Assembly: GCA_002778195.1 (NCBI GenBank)
Contig: PCDI01000016.1
Location: 1 to 31,126, forward strand
DNA length: 31,126 nucleotides
Source: Raffaelea ambrosiae
Lineage: Eukaryota > Ascomycota > Sordariomycetes > Ophiostomatales > Ophiostomataceae
Direction of reading: 5' to 3'
Part shown: piece after piece, positions 1-10,879 of the stretch
Layout: each line of letters begins with the position of its first letter
Numbering within the stretch: position 1 is the first letter of the stretch
The notes under the pieces: generated by a model
Database searches by the model: none
The model's input: only the letters and a program-made list of their open reading frames with translations
Told to the model about the DNA's origin: nothing
Program-made: the position numbers and the translations under genes

Positions 1-130
1 ACGGCGGAGTTAATAATAGCTGGCAAATTTTTAGAACGTCATAGCGAACAATCAACCAGCTTTGGTCTGCCACCTTCACCTGTCTCGGTTCACAAACCTC
101 TTCCCACCACCACCACGACCGCAAGACACG

Positions 131-1090
131 ATGGCCGACTATTGGAAGTCCACGCCCAAGTACTGGTGCAAGCACTGCTCCACGTACGTCGCCGACACCA
201 AACTCGGCCGCGCCAACCATGAGGCCACCGGCAAGCACCAGGGCGCCGTCCGCCGCGCCCTGCGCGACCTCCACCGCGACCACGAGCGGCAAGAACGCGA
301 GCAGGAGAAGGCCAAGCGGGAGATTGCCCGGCTGAACGGAATTGTGGGGGAGTCGGAGAGTGGGAGTGCGAGCGGGAGTGCGAGCGGGAGTGCGAGACCA
401 ACGAAGAGACCGGTCGCGCCGACCCCGTCACAACAGCAACAACAACCACCACCCGCAGCCGCCCCAGCACAGCAGCTCGAACAGCTGGCCGACCTGGGCG
501 TCAGCATCCCCGAAGAGCTGCGCGGCGACCTCGCCATGGCGGGCGACTGGTCGGTCACGACGGTGCGGGTGGTCCAGGACCAGGACCAAGACAAAAAAGA
601 CAAAAACGACAAGGACGACAAGGCGGCTGTCGCCATTGGCGTGCGCAAGCGAAGGGCCGACCCCGAGGCCGAGCGCGACGAGGAGGGCGGCGTGTACGCG
701 AGCCGGAGCAGCGGCGCCACGATGACGACCAACGCGCACGCGGGCGACGTCGACACGGCCGTCCAGAGTCTGTTCAAGAAACCGCGGAAGTGGGGCCGCA
801 CCACCGCAGCCGACACGGCCGACAGTGACCTGGACAGCTTGCTGAACAGCACGGGTGCAGCGCTGGCGAAGAAGGTCAAGAAGGAGGACAACCAAGAGGC
901 AGAAACGATGACGTCAGTGAAGGAGGAGGATGACAGTGGTACGGTGTCAGTGAAACAGGAAGAAGACAACCCAGAGGCAACAGTCACAACAACGGCATCG
1001 GAACCAGAAGAAGTACCAGAAACAGCGGCAGCACCTCCGACAGTCGGGCTGTTCAAGAAACGCAAAGCCAGGCGTATCCGGAGCAAGTAA
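131..1090 (+). CDS. U1-type zinc-finger, WBP4-like spliceosomal protein
   Basis: Single-exon gene of 319 aa. The start is the ATG at 131; the frame stays open upstream to 62, but residues before MADYWKS do not resemble the family. The N-terminus is a matrin/U1-C-type C2H2 finger with zinc ligands C13, C16, H30 and H36 (YWCKHC...NHEATGKH), followed by a charged helix at about 40-75. This architecture is that of WBP4/FBP21-type proteins, nuclear pre-mRNA splicing factors that associate with U2 snRNP and the spliceosomal B complex. The rest is low-complexity: a GSAS repeat, a poly-Q/P stretch and Asp/Lys- and Glu-rich segments. Two related basic motifs, SLFKKPRK (about residue 215) and GLFKKRKARR at the C-terminus, fit fungal members of the family. 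No WW domain is visible, which is common in fungal homologues. The fold assignment is firm; the exact orthologue is inferred. Confidence 0.88.
   Translation: MADYWKSTPKYWCKHCSTYVADTKLGRANHEATGKHQGAVRRALRDLHRDHERQEREQEKAKREIARLNGIVGESESGSASGSASGSARPTKRPVAPTPSQQQQQPPPAAAPAQQLEQLADLGVSIPEELRGDLAMAGDWSVTTVRVVQDQDQDKKDKNDKDDKAAVAIGVRKRRADPEAERDEEGGVYASRSSGATMTTNAHAGDVDTAVQSLFKKPRKWGRTTAADTADSDLDSLLNSTGAALAKKVKKEDNQEAETMTSVKEEDDSGTVSVKQEEDNPEATVTTTASEPEEVPETAAAPPTVGLFKKRKARRIRSK
362..397 (+). repeat. 12-bp tandem repeat x3 inside the WBP4-like gene
   Basis: Three consecutive copies of gggagtgcgagc (last base of the third copy differs) encode a Gly-Ser-Ala-Ser repeat in the disordered linker after the zinc finger. 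The period is a multiple of three, so length changes would keep the frame. Confidence 0.85.
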
Positions 1091-1580
1091 GATACAACGA
1101 AATTTCAGTTTATTTCTCGTTTTGTTTTCAGTCGGAAAATGTAAAGTATAGCATCATATGATACCCAGGCCTGGAGCTTCACAAGACAACATGATTCGGT
1201 ACATGAGCACAATTATTTATAATTTTTTGCTTGTTGATTATGTTCATACATACATTCTAACACGCGGGCCAATCCGTGTGCTGTGTCTTTGTGTCAATAG
1301 ACATGTTTATCCCAAACCGTTGACCGTTTCGTTCAAATACCATAGAAAAAAAAGTACACACGAAAGTGGAAGAAAAAAAGAAGAAAAAGAAATAGAAGAG
1401 AAGAGAAGAAAAACCTGTGAATCCCCCCCTCTGAATGCCCTGCATTTCGCTCCATGTAATTTTTTCCGCAGTCCGTTGCAACGTGTTATTACAGACCAAT
1501 GTGGCCTTATTATCACGTCTAGACCATGATGATTGTATTTTGTGTTTTAGCTCGATGGCTAATGCGCCAAGTTGACTCGT
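1091..1580. other. Convergent 3' intergenic region
   Basis: AT-rich spacer between the stop of the WBP4-like gene (+) and the stop of the PIR gene (-). It should hold both 3' UTRs and poly(A) signals. A purine run lies at about 1365-1412. No ORF here looks like a protein. Confidence 0.7.
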
Positions 1581-3039
1581 TTACAGAGCAATGGCGGCAG
1601 CGACCACGGCAATGAGCATGGTCAGGCCAGCGCCGAAGCGAGCAGCACCGCTGGTAGTGGTGCCGGACGAGCCGGCCGGGGGAGCAGCGGAGGTGGTGCC
1701 AGCAGCAGGAGTGGCCGTGCCCGAAGTGACGGAGGCAAAAGTCGTGCTGTTGGAGTAGGAGGTGACAGCAACGGTAGTGCCGCACTCCGAGTCCGAGCCC
1801 GAGCCGCAGCCAGCAGACGTCGTGCCAGCAGCCGCAGCAGTGGTAGTGCCGGCAGCCGGAGTGGAGCCACCAGCAGCAGGGGCAGTGGTGCCAGCAGCAG
1901 GAGCAGAGCTGCCAGCAGCAGGGGCGGTTGTGCCAGCAGCAGGAGCAGAGCTACCAGCAGCAGGAGCGGTGGTGGTAGCAGCAGGAGCGGTGGTGGTAGC
2001 AGCAGGAGCGGTGGTAGTGGCAGCAGGGACGGCGGTAGTAGCGGGCGTCGTGACCTGGATCTGGCCATCAGAGTACTGGCTGACGGGAACGACGGCGGGA
2101 GCGGAGGCAGCCTCAGTCGTGGCGACGGCAACGCTGATGGAGGCGCACGGGGTGCTGTGGCCCTGGACCTGGCCATCACCAATCTGGCAGATAGGAACAG
2201 GGATGGTGGTGGTCACGGCCTGGACCTGGCCATCGCCAATGGTCTGGACAACAGTGGTGGTGATGACCTCCGTGGCAACGACCTGGCCATCGGCAGTCTC
2301 GGAGGCGGCAGCAGACGAGTCGGTGCCGCAGGGCAGAGCAATAATCTGGACGGCCTCGCACTGCTCGGCCCAGTTGCGGTCGTAGAGGTTCCAGAAGCTG
2401 CCCGACTTGCACTGGTAGAAGGTGGTAGTGTCACCGAGAGCCAGGGAGTCGTTGCCGCAGACGGAGAAGCCAGAGGTGTAGATGGCGCCAGCCTGCGCCG
2501 GAGAGTCGAACTGGAACTGGTAGTTGGAGGCAATGTAGCCCGTGCGATCCTTGGAGTCGGTCAGGGTGCCGTCCGCCAGGCTCATGACCAGGATGCCATC
2601 AGTGGTGCAGGTGGAGGAGCGCTGCACAAGTTGCGTGTTAGTGGTAATGTTCTCATGTTCTTGGCTGACCAGGGTTTGAGTAGGGCAGGTGACAGTGAAC
2701 AGGGGGGGGGGTTGTGGCAGGGGTTGGTGAGCTGGGTGCGGGTACATGCCATGTTGCATGAATGGCTCTTCTGTGTAAAGCAGGTTTGTGTGTGCAACGC
2801 TGGGAAGCGGGGAGCTCTGTTTGGTGGACAAAATGACAAATTGATGGACAAACCTTCTGATGCCGGATCATGTCGAGATCACGCTTAGCATTCTTGACGA
2901 CAGCGATAGTGACCTCAAAGGAGCCGGAGAAGTCCTTGCTACAGCCATCCGGGTAGGAGTTATCAGGAGCGATGGACTCGGTGACGCCCTCGGCGAGGGC
3001 ACCGCCGAGGAGAGAGAGGAGAGCAACGGAGGTCTTCAT
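1581..3039 (-). CDS. PIR-repeat cell-wall protein with GPI-anchor signal
   Basis: Two exons, 3039..2854 and 2621..1581, give 408 aa. The intron (2853..2622, 232 nt) has donor GTTTGT, branch ACTAAC and acceptor TGCAG, and joins phase 0 to phase 0. Residues 1-16 are a signal peptide. A dibasic KR at 52-53 and another formed at the exon junction (62-63) are possible Kex2 sites. Residues 63-165 match the cysteine domain of yeast Pir proteins (RTGYIASNYQFQFD, QAGAIYTSGFSVC, FYQCKSGSFWNLYD). Four PIR-like cores follow: DGQVV at about 173, IGDGQVQ near 190 and 209, and SDGQIQ near 247. PIR cores are known for ester linkage to beta-1,3-glucan. Then come a Thr/Pro/Ala-rich, probably O-mannosylated stem and a hydrophobic tail (about 390-408) typical of GPI signals. 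It is probably covalently bound to the cell wall. Confidence 0.9.
1815..2040 (-). repeat. Low-complexity imperfect repeats coding for the PIR protein stem
   Basis: Degenerate tandem units rich in GCAGCAGGAGC-type sequence (plus strand) encode APAATTT and APAAGSS or APAAGTT blocks. The array forms the Thr/Ser/Pro spacer between the PIR cores and the GPI signal. It also produces long open frames on the opposite strand, which are artefacts of the repetition. Confidence 0.8.
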
Positions 3040-3348
3040 TGTGAATTGCTGGTTGTTGTTGTGGGTGTTGGCGATATTGGGAATGCCGTGTAAGTGGTGA
3101 AGGATGGCGATATTAGAATGCAGTGCCTAACCAAAAACCAGTAATGGAAAACAAGCGGAAGAACGAGCGGTATCAAATTCAAGAGTGTGCAATAAAACGA
3201 TTGAAGCAATCCAGAACGATTGTTGTTGAGCGAATGTTGTTTGTTTGGTACAACAAGCGAGAGACAACAGCAGATGAAGAAGAGATGCTGGAAAAAAGAG
3301 AGAAGGAAAGGAAACAAACGACAATCTGGAGGGGGAGGAAGGCACGGT

Positions 3349-3356
3349 TCATATAG
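3349..3356 (-). promoter_or_regulatory. TATA-like box of the PIR gene
   Basis: TATATGA on the minus strand, about 310 nt upstream of the PIR start codon. It is followed by a pyrimidine-rich leader (plus-strand purines at 3280-3340), the usual arrangement in strongly expressed filamentous fungal genes. The assignment rests on position and composition only. Confidence 0.45.
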
Positions 3357-6300
3357 ACAAGCGAGCAGGATGCAGTCTCTCTGTCGTTTTCTTTTACACC
3401 GTACTACTTCTGTGTTGTGCTCCGTGGTGGTGTCAGTGGCTTCTGGCGAGGAAGGGGTGGCCAGAGGCGTGGGCGGGGAGACGTAGAGTGGAGAGGCTGG
3501 GTACGCGCAGTAGCGTCAACGGAGGGGGGTGTGGTTGGGTTCGCCGAGCTCCACCAGTGGCCTCCCTAGTGTGGACGACTACATGTCGAGGCAGGTACCA
3601 GGCGAGGGCTGCGTATCATCTGTTGACTGTGTGTGCAGACTGGCTTCGGTGGCCGGCCTCGCCGCTGGCGTGTCTGAGTGCGTTTTGGGGCGGATGGCCT
3701 CAGTGGGCCAAGAGCAGGCAGGCATGTGAGGGCAGGCACGACCGGCTCGGTACGAGGACCGTGGTGAGAAGGTACGGTGTACAAGCATAGCAGCAGACAA
3801 AACACGTCAGGCCGCCACCGGCGGCCCGGTTTTCAGAATGTGTTCACTCTCTGACAAAAACAACAAAAGTACGCAGCCTCCGGGACTTTCATGTCGCCGT
3901 GGTTTCTTTTGGGGTGTCTCTGGGCGTATTTGGGTACGATATCGCAGGGAAGCAAGACAAGATCCAGCAGTTACGAGCATTGCAGTGAACGCAGGCGCGA
4001 GACAGGAGAAGGTCAGCGATACGAGTAGTGGTACCAGTACCAGTATCTGGCTATGCATGGGCGATAGTGTCACTGCCAGGCCTATGCTGGGTGATCGCCA
4101 GCCTTCCGCATTTGACAGCCCGTCGTCGACCGCCACCCCCCCCCAATGCGCTGGTTCTGGTCCGCCCGCACCGCAACCCCTGACCTAGCAGCGCACTTTA
4201 GAACCAGGATAGTCTTACCCGACCAACCAGAGGGGCATGTGGTTGCGCGGGGCGTCTGTGCTTTTGGGCGGGCGCATCTGGCGACAATGGGCTTCTTTCT
4301 GCCAGCTTTTTGTTATTGCAGTTCTTCTCCGTCTCTTGCGAGCACCATTATCGCTCAGTCTCACGGCAGATCCTTTGGCAGATGGGGACGTTTCCCCTGA
4401 ACCTTTCCCAGTGCAGAAAGAGCCAAGCGCTTGCATCGCACTATGCGAGCGCGAAGATGCAGTCTAGTTCTCTTTCTACGCAGGCTGCTTCGTGGGGGAC
4501 CAGTTTGACTGGCTGCATCGTCAACCGCCGTCCCTTTTTTCCTCTCTCCTGTCTTGTGCAGGCCAGTAGCTGCCTTTCTAGCTTTTCTCAAAGCGTGTCG
4601 CTCGGGACGCCGTCTGAGTTTTTTTTTGGCCTTTGGTTTGGCTTTTGGCTTCTTCTGGTGTCTTCGCGTGGCCAGTCGCCCGGAGCGGGTTCTCGTGGCC
4701 CCGAGAGAGGGGGCAACTATCGGATACCCTTCGCCCTTTGGGGGCCCGTACTCCGACGTCTTTCCTGAAGGGCGATGGTTTCTTTTTTTTTTTTTTTTCC
4801 TCTCGTGAAGCAAATTCAGGCCTGCCTCCGTGGTCGGTGTGGTTTCTTTTGTCTACCAACTAGGCGGTGTCCCTTGCGCCCAAGGGTTTCAGGAATGAGT
4901 CGGTGGTCTAGCGCCAAAAAGTCAGGTACAAGTGCGGGCAAGTCCCGGAGCTTCCCTTTCCACAGCGAGCTGCGGCATGCTGCGGCCAACAGAAAATAAC
5001 GGCCGCATGGGCGTTGCTTTCGACCACCGGAGAACTGCGTGCAGACAACGAACATGCATCTTACCAAGGTTGATATTGGAGGTGGCTGACCAACTACGTT
5101 GCGTGTAGTCGTTCTTGCCGTTGGTGACGTCGAGTTGCCTACGGCGACGGCATAATTGCAGACCCAACCTCCTCGGTCGCTCCTTCTGTCTGCAGGATTC
5201 GTCAGAGTGCCGCTCCAACAAAGCACTGCACAGCGCAACCGCCACTGCCCACCGCTTCTGGAACTTGCGTGGAATGTGGAAAACTGGCGACGTGGTGGGG
5301 CCGATCTTCCTGGGGAGGAAAGGGCAACCAAGGCAGAGCCCCTCCCCCCTCCAAAGAAGAAGCAAGGAGACCCAACAAAGAGCTCCAGCAAGGCCCAGCA
5401 ACCCGATCCAAGGCAACCCAAGAGACCCGAAAGGTGGCCAGAGTGTGACACTGAGAGACCCAGAAAACACCCAGCTGAGGAAACGTTCGGACCAATCCAG
5501 AACACAAAGAGCCCCTCAGGACACCCTCAGACAACCACCGCGGGGCCAAGTTTTTTTTTTTTGCCGCCCACACACACCCGCCCACAACCCGCCGCACGAG
5601 GGCCTGCCACACAGACACTGAACAGCCAAACGCCAAAGAAGCAAGCAGCCCCTCTTTTTTCAGTTTTTTGTCTGCCCACCACCACTGACGTCGCTTGCTA
5701 CAGATCACTAGCTTCCTCCAGACTGGAACAAGCTACGAAAAAAGCAACGAAAAGGGAGCTCGAGAGGAGTCGAAAAGGGGCATGAAAAACTAGCAGAGCA
5801 AGTTGAAAATCGGCGGCAGGGGGCCCTCTCTGCGGCGAGTCCCCGGCTTACGGTCAGATCGAGAAGAAGACGAAAAAGAGAGAACAGAAAAAGACCTGAA
5901 AAGCACTAGGAAAGGAGGATCCGAACGATTCGACGCCCTCTGGAATGTGAGAGTCCTCTTTTCGCTGCCCTGGATCTTGGCCAAAGTTGGCCGAAAGGAG
6001 GCCGAAAGGCTCCAAAAAGCCACACCCAAAGAACAGAAAGAACAAAAAAAAAAAAAAAAGTTGGAAGGAGGCGCTGCTATCTCCCATCCTCCCTCCCTTT
6101 GCCTGCTTTCCGGGCTGCCAATTCAAAGACTCCCTTCACGGGACTGGCTGCCTCAGGGATGGTGAAAGCTACTATTGTATGGTAGAAATGGCCCTGCTCG
6201 TATTGACTTTGTGCTGATACCAGGAATGAGACTTCGATCCTTGGGCATGATGCGATTCTACAGTGTATTCCTCGATACGAGCATGTACGCCGGCTCCGGG

Positions 6301-7402
6301 AGTGCGGAAAGGGACGAGCACGCCGACAGACGGGATATCAAGACATTTTTTTGGTTCAAAAATCTTGGTCAAAGGGCTTGGTCGCGAACGCAACTGGGCA
6401 AGCAGCTGGACAAGAACTGGATCGAAAAGGCTTCGATTTCACTTACACCCCCGGTCGACAGGACTTCCTGAAAAGACAGGCCCCAGGGTTGGCTGAGCTG
6501 CCCATCCCGGAAGGACGCGCCGTCATATGTGGCCCGAGCTTCCGTGACCCTTGCTATCTTTACCGTACAAGGAATACCAGTATGCGGGCCTTTGCCCAAA
6601 CGGCTTTGTTGACGATGCTCGTCCACCTCTGTCGGCAACTCCTCTTCGTTATCTCGAGGTTTCATTTGCGCTGTAAGATACCCGTCGGGCGCACCTTATC
6701 GACTCTTAAAGTTTTATGCTTCGGTTGCCCATCCACAGCGTAAATTAAAGGGGCCACCAATTTTCCGACGAGGCGTTACGGCGTGCTCGTACAGTTCAGT
6801 GCTGTACTTACTCGTACTCGTACGCCTGCACACCATCATGGAGGCTCTCCTTTTCCCTTGTTGTCTGTCGCACTTCACTCACTCCCTGAATGCCAGTGCG
6901 ATCTGGTTCCCAGGAGGGGCCCACGACTCCAAGACCATGAAGACCCCATAGGCCAATCGGTCCAGAACCATGGCCACTTTTTGGCCGCGGAGAGGAGTCT
7001 GCACAAGTGGGGCCGATGGTTTGCTGATCGCCTACTGGGCCCTTGTTTGTGGATTCGCGATGCATAGCACAGGGGGCGAGGAGGGGGGCCACTAGTGCCA
7101 TCCGCCCATGCATCCGTTCGCTTTGGTTCGTGCGGGATTCGAGATGTCTGGCTGGAAACTCAGACGCTAACTGGACAGGCAAACAGGCAGAGGAATGTGG
7201 AAGTGCTGGCATGTGCGCGGCTTCGCCTCCCTACCAACCACCCGATTCAGCCAGCTGGCACCACTTTCGCGCGCGCTTTGCACTGCACCTTGCGCATTTG
7301 GCCTGTCTGACTCCCTACATACGTCGTGCACCGAAGTGTCATGGTTTGTCACTGCCAGCTTGGCTCCCTACATACTTGTGACAGTGACAGGCAGCAGACA
7401 AC

Positions 7403-7456
7403 CAGAGAACTGCCAGAGAGAGTGCCAGAGAGAGTTCCAGAGAGACTGACAGAGGG
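7403..7456. repeat. Imperfect 12-bp tandem repeat
   Basis: About four degenerate copies of gccagagagagt (variants gccagagagagt, ttccagagagac, ctgacagaggg) in a non-coding stretch. It looks like a simple minisatellite without other associated signals. Confidence 0.6.
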
Positions 7457-8783
7457 AAATCCAGACGAGTATGCACACATAATACTATGTAGTCTATCCA
7501 GACAGACCTACCTTTGGGCAACTTGGCGCCCATTTCCGTCTGTCCATTTGCGGTGCGTTTTTACGAGTACGCCAGTGCACCGCCGGCCAACCTACGTGCA
7601 TTGCACTGCATTAGGGGCCGCTACTGCCAGCATCAGGGGGGCAACGAGAAAGAACCCCCTCGCAGTATGTATCGTACTATGGTACCCAAGAGGCTGGTTG
7701 GTTGGTTGTTCTGGACTCGCCACCTGCATAGTACATACGAATAGTACGGTGTACGGTGTAGCATCTGCTCATTCTTATCGTTGGGGCGCTCAACAAGGCG
7801 GCAACCACGGGGAGACGGAGAAAAGATGCCAGGAAAAGTTAAACAAGTCGCAAAAAGACCAAAATAGGCACACATCACTATCACCAACACACATCATCAT
7901 GGCCAGCCATCGCTATCACCTGACCAGCCACCTGTATTCAGGGCGCTACGAGTACATGTGGCATGTGGCATTCAGTTGATCCCTCAGCTTCTCCCTCACC
8001 AGGGTGTCTTACACCGAGCCAGCTACTAATACTATGATGTAGTTACTATGTGTATTGTCCAGCATCTTGTCGCAGTTCGGCTCGCGTCGATACTAGCCAC
8101 CCTCCCGCATAACTCCACTGCTGCTTGCAAGTGTGGGTACTGGGTCAACAACAACGCAAGTGTACGCGTAATTCTGCACTTGCACTTGCACGCACGCTGC
8201 ACAAACTCGCAAGTTCTTCTTCATAGTCGAGCTACCACAAGCTTTCTCTAGGACGAAGCTGGAAAACAAACTAGAGAAGAAAAACTTCCATTTTCCAATA
8301 GTCTGCGTATTCTATCGAAAGAACAGGGGTGCGTGCACGGTCGATACTACTATCGTAACCATGGTGCACCACCGTCTCCTGACCATTGTCAAAGCCGATA
8401 CTCAGTACGAGTAGACAGCCGGTGGTGGACGAAAAAGTATTGCTAACACGGTCTGTCTTGTTGACATGTCTGTCTTGTTTACGACCATGATGCTTCTCAG
8501 CTCCTGCATGCCATTGTTCTTCTACATCCCATCCTGAAGGACACCAAACATGTGCATCAAAATGACCAAATGAGTCGAAACTAAACAAAGAGATGCGAAA
8601 CACGACCAGGAGTTGCTAAATGAGAACAAAAAAGCAGGTCTTGGTATTAACAAAGGCACGATACGAGACTCCCGCTGTGTACGAGTACGATACTGTAGCT
8701 GTTGGCCAATCACGCTGTGTGGGGGGGGGGAAATGTTCGCTAGAGACCTAATATCCGGAACACCCGTTGGAGGCATTCTTTAG

Positions 8784-8813
8784 CACGTGTCCCCACACGT
8801 GCCCCCACACGTG
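8784..8813. promoter_or_regulatory. Three CACGTG boxes at exact 12-bp spacing
   Basis: CACGTG occurs at 8784-8789, 8796-8801 and 8808-8813, separated by tcccca/cccca-type spacers. CACGTG is the core site of fungal bHLH regulators. The array lies 80-110 bp beyond the stop codon of the FAD monooxygenase gene, so it could act as a 3'-located element, a promoter of an unrecognised transcript, or simply be a short tandem repeat of a 12-mer containing the box. Confidence 0.5.
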
Positions 8814-8893
8814 CACGGATGCGGCGGTTCTTTGTCAGTCCTTTGTTAGGACGAGACGTGAGACCATGAATTCCATCACTCTCCTGGCATCTC

Positions 8894-10879
8894 TCATAAT
8901 CTTGCGCTGGCAACCGGCTGGGCCAGCCGCTTCGCTTGTTGTTGCTGTGTCTTTTGCCGAAGAACCTCACGGAAGGCCGCCTCGGCATTGTGCTCATTGA
9001 GCCACACGGGGTCGCCTCTGTTCTCGAACCGCTGCAGGAACTCCTCGTCGCTCTCCGGGATGCCCGCCGCATGAATTTTCTTGGACCTGGCAACGTTCTT
9101 GGCCCGATCCCCGTGGACCTTTTCCAGCACTTTGGCGGCGTGTGGGCGGCGCGTGGACTCGTACAGGTCCAGCGCCCGTGCAATCTTGTTCACGGGCACC
9201 GGCTCTTCCACGGGCAAGGCTTCCGGGAACACCGCCGCAATGGCCAGATACAGCGTGTACGCGTCGTCAATGGCCAGAGATGCGCCCGCAGCATAGGCAC
9301 CCCCATGCGTGTGGGCCGCATCGCCGATCAGGATCACGCGGTCTTGGAAGGCCCAGTGGTCAAGAGCAGCGCCGGCGACGTTGGCGTATCGGCGCAGCGT
9401 GCCTTTGGGGATGCGGTCGACGATGGCTGGGATGGGTTGGTAGAACTCCTGTTGTCGTTGTTGTTGCCAAGCCACAGTCAGAAAAGGCTGCTTTACTGCC
9501 ATGTTGTGCGTCTCCTCCACATCGGAATGGCATGGAGCTGCAGCACCAAGTCGTGCAACACAGCCTGTCTACGCACCTTGAACACATTCCGGATGTCGTC
9601 CACCTCCGCAGGGGCGTTCCACACGATGTCCTTGAACTTGGCATGGGGGTCGTATTCGTCGACGCGGTAGCTGCACGTTACACCGAAGCCGTCAGAACCT
9701 GTGCACCCACGCGGTCAACAGAGTTGTCGCGCAAACACATGCGGCCGTATGCGGCCGCCAGATTTTCATGTACAAATGTCGTGATTCCCCAGATACCCCG
9801 GACCACAAATGCCGGAGGATTCCCGCACAGATCATCAAGAAGGTCGCCCCGAGATACCGCCAATAGGAAAGCCAGTGGGAAAGAAGGGGAAACACAAACA
9901 TACCGATCCTGGTGCCAAAGAACCAAGCCTTGGGGCTTTGCTGCTCTTGGGCGGTTAGCTGCCGTTATCAACCTTGAAAGAGTTCGTAATATCTCTGGCC
10001 CCCCCCCTGTCCGAGTGTTTTGTAGCTGGGGCAAATCGCCATTTTTTTCTTACGTAGTGAGTCGAATCCTGGGCGATGCCGGGAAGATCTGCCACCAGAG
10101 AGTAGGGGAATGTCGTGCGGAAGATGGCGTCGCCCGACCACGAAAGTTGGTGATTCGGCACGAACGCCGTGCGCACTTTCTTGAGAAGATGTCAGTGCCT
10201 GGTCTGGCCTGGTCTGGTCTGGATTACTGCTGTTTTGGGGGGGTTTTATTTTTTCCTCTCGGCACTCACCGACTTGATCCCGTCGGCACCGACGACAATG
10301 TCGGCCCGCGCCTTCGTCCCGTCTTCGAAAGACACCGTCGCACCCTGGCCGTCGACCACGACATCCTTGGCCCGCTTCCCTAAGTGTAGAATGCTCTCGG
10401 GCAGGTGCTGAAGCAGGGCCTTTTGCAGGCTGGCGCGGTGCATGCGAGCAAAGTTGTGCCGCCGGTCGGGGACGTCGTGGTTGAGGTCGCGACTCAAGAC
10501 GGCATTCGTCTTGTAGTGTCTGCAGATGTCAGTGTGGGAGGAGCTAACGATTCTTTGTTTTCCTCTTGTTCTCTTTTCCCTTTCCTGTGCCTGCCTCTTC
10601 TCTTTTGGCGCAGGCGCCATCGTAGCCCTTGGCTCACCTGAAACACATCGGCACGCCGTTGGGACTGCGCCAGCCGATCTCATCGGTCAGCACCTCGGGC
10701 ACGCCCAGCTTCTCCAACGTCCGCAGACCGTTGGGCGACAGGCCAATGAGGGCGCCGATCTCCTTGAACTCCTGGGCCTGCTCGTATACCTGGACGTCAA
10801 CGCCAGGGTGGCGACGGAGGGCAATGGCAGCCGTGAGGCCGCCGACGCCGCCGCCTACGACAGCAACCTTGAGGACCAT
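8894..10879 (-). CDS. FAD-dependent monooxygenase, salicylate-hydroxylase type
   Basis: Six exons (10879..10638, 10519..10270, 10179..10054, 9940..9904, 9698..9577, 9448..8894) give 443 aa, the usual size for group A flavoprotein hydroxylases. All junctions close in frame; introns are 90-205 nt. Motifs: dinucleotide-binding GGGVGG at 9-14 after a beta-strand, the second FAD/NAD(P)H signature GADGIKS at 158-164, and GDAAH at 301-305, which contacts the FAD ribityl/pyrophosphate region. The family hydroxylates, and sometimes decarboxylates, aromatic acids such as salicylate or 3-hydroxybenzoate using NAD(P)H and O2; the substrate here cannot be read. No signal peptide or membrane segment is seen, so it is likely cytosolic. 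It is divergently arranged with an MFS transporter across 1.1 kb, which suggests shared control. The 37-nt fourth exon is easily missed. Confidence 0.9.

Larger units (their letters stand above)
3040..8893. other. 5.85-kb region without a recognisable gene
   Basis: The region lies between the 5' end of the PIR gene and the 3' end of the FAD monooxygenase gene, both on the minus strand. Many open frames exist, but none shows a family motif, a coherent domain or compatible splice signals, and frames on opposite strands are about equally long. Visible content: the PIR promoter, a plus-strand T/C-rich block at about 4500-4860 with T-runs, a plus-strand A/G-rich block at about 5330-6060 with an A-run, a degenerate 12-bp repeat at 7403-7456, several TACTCGTA/TACGAGTA octamers between 6.8 and 8.7 kb, a G10 run at 8721 and a CACGTG triplet at 8784. 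Long regulatory DNA, a non-coding RNA or eroded repeats are all possible. Confidence 0.6.

Noticed and set aside
1572..2888. 438-aa Ser/Gly/Arg-rich open frame on the plus strand
   Set aside because: Produced by the low-complexity repeats of the PIR gene read on the wrong strand.
4816..5785. Overlapping open frames of 160-230 aa on both strands in the gene-free region
   Set aside because: Similar lengths on both strands, no domain, no splice pattern, and composition dominated by purine or pyrimidine runs.
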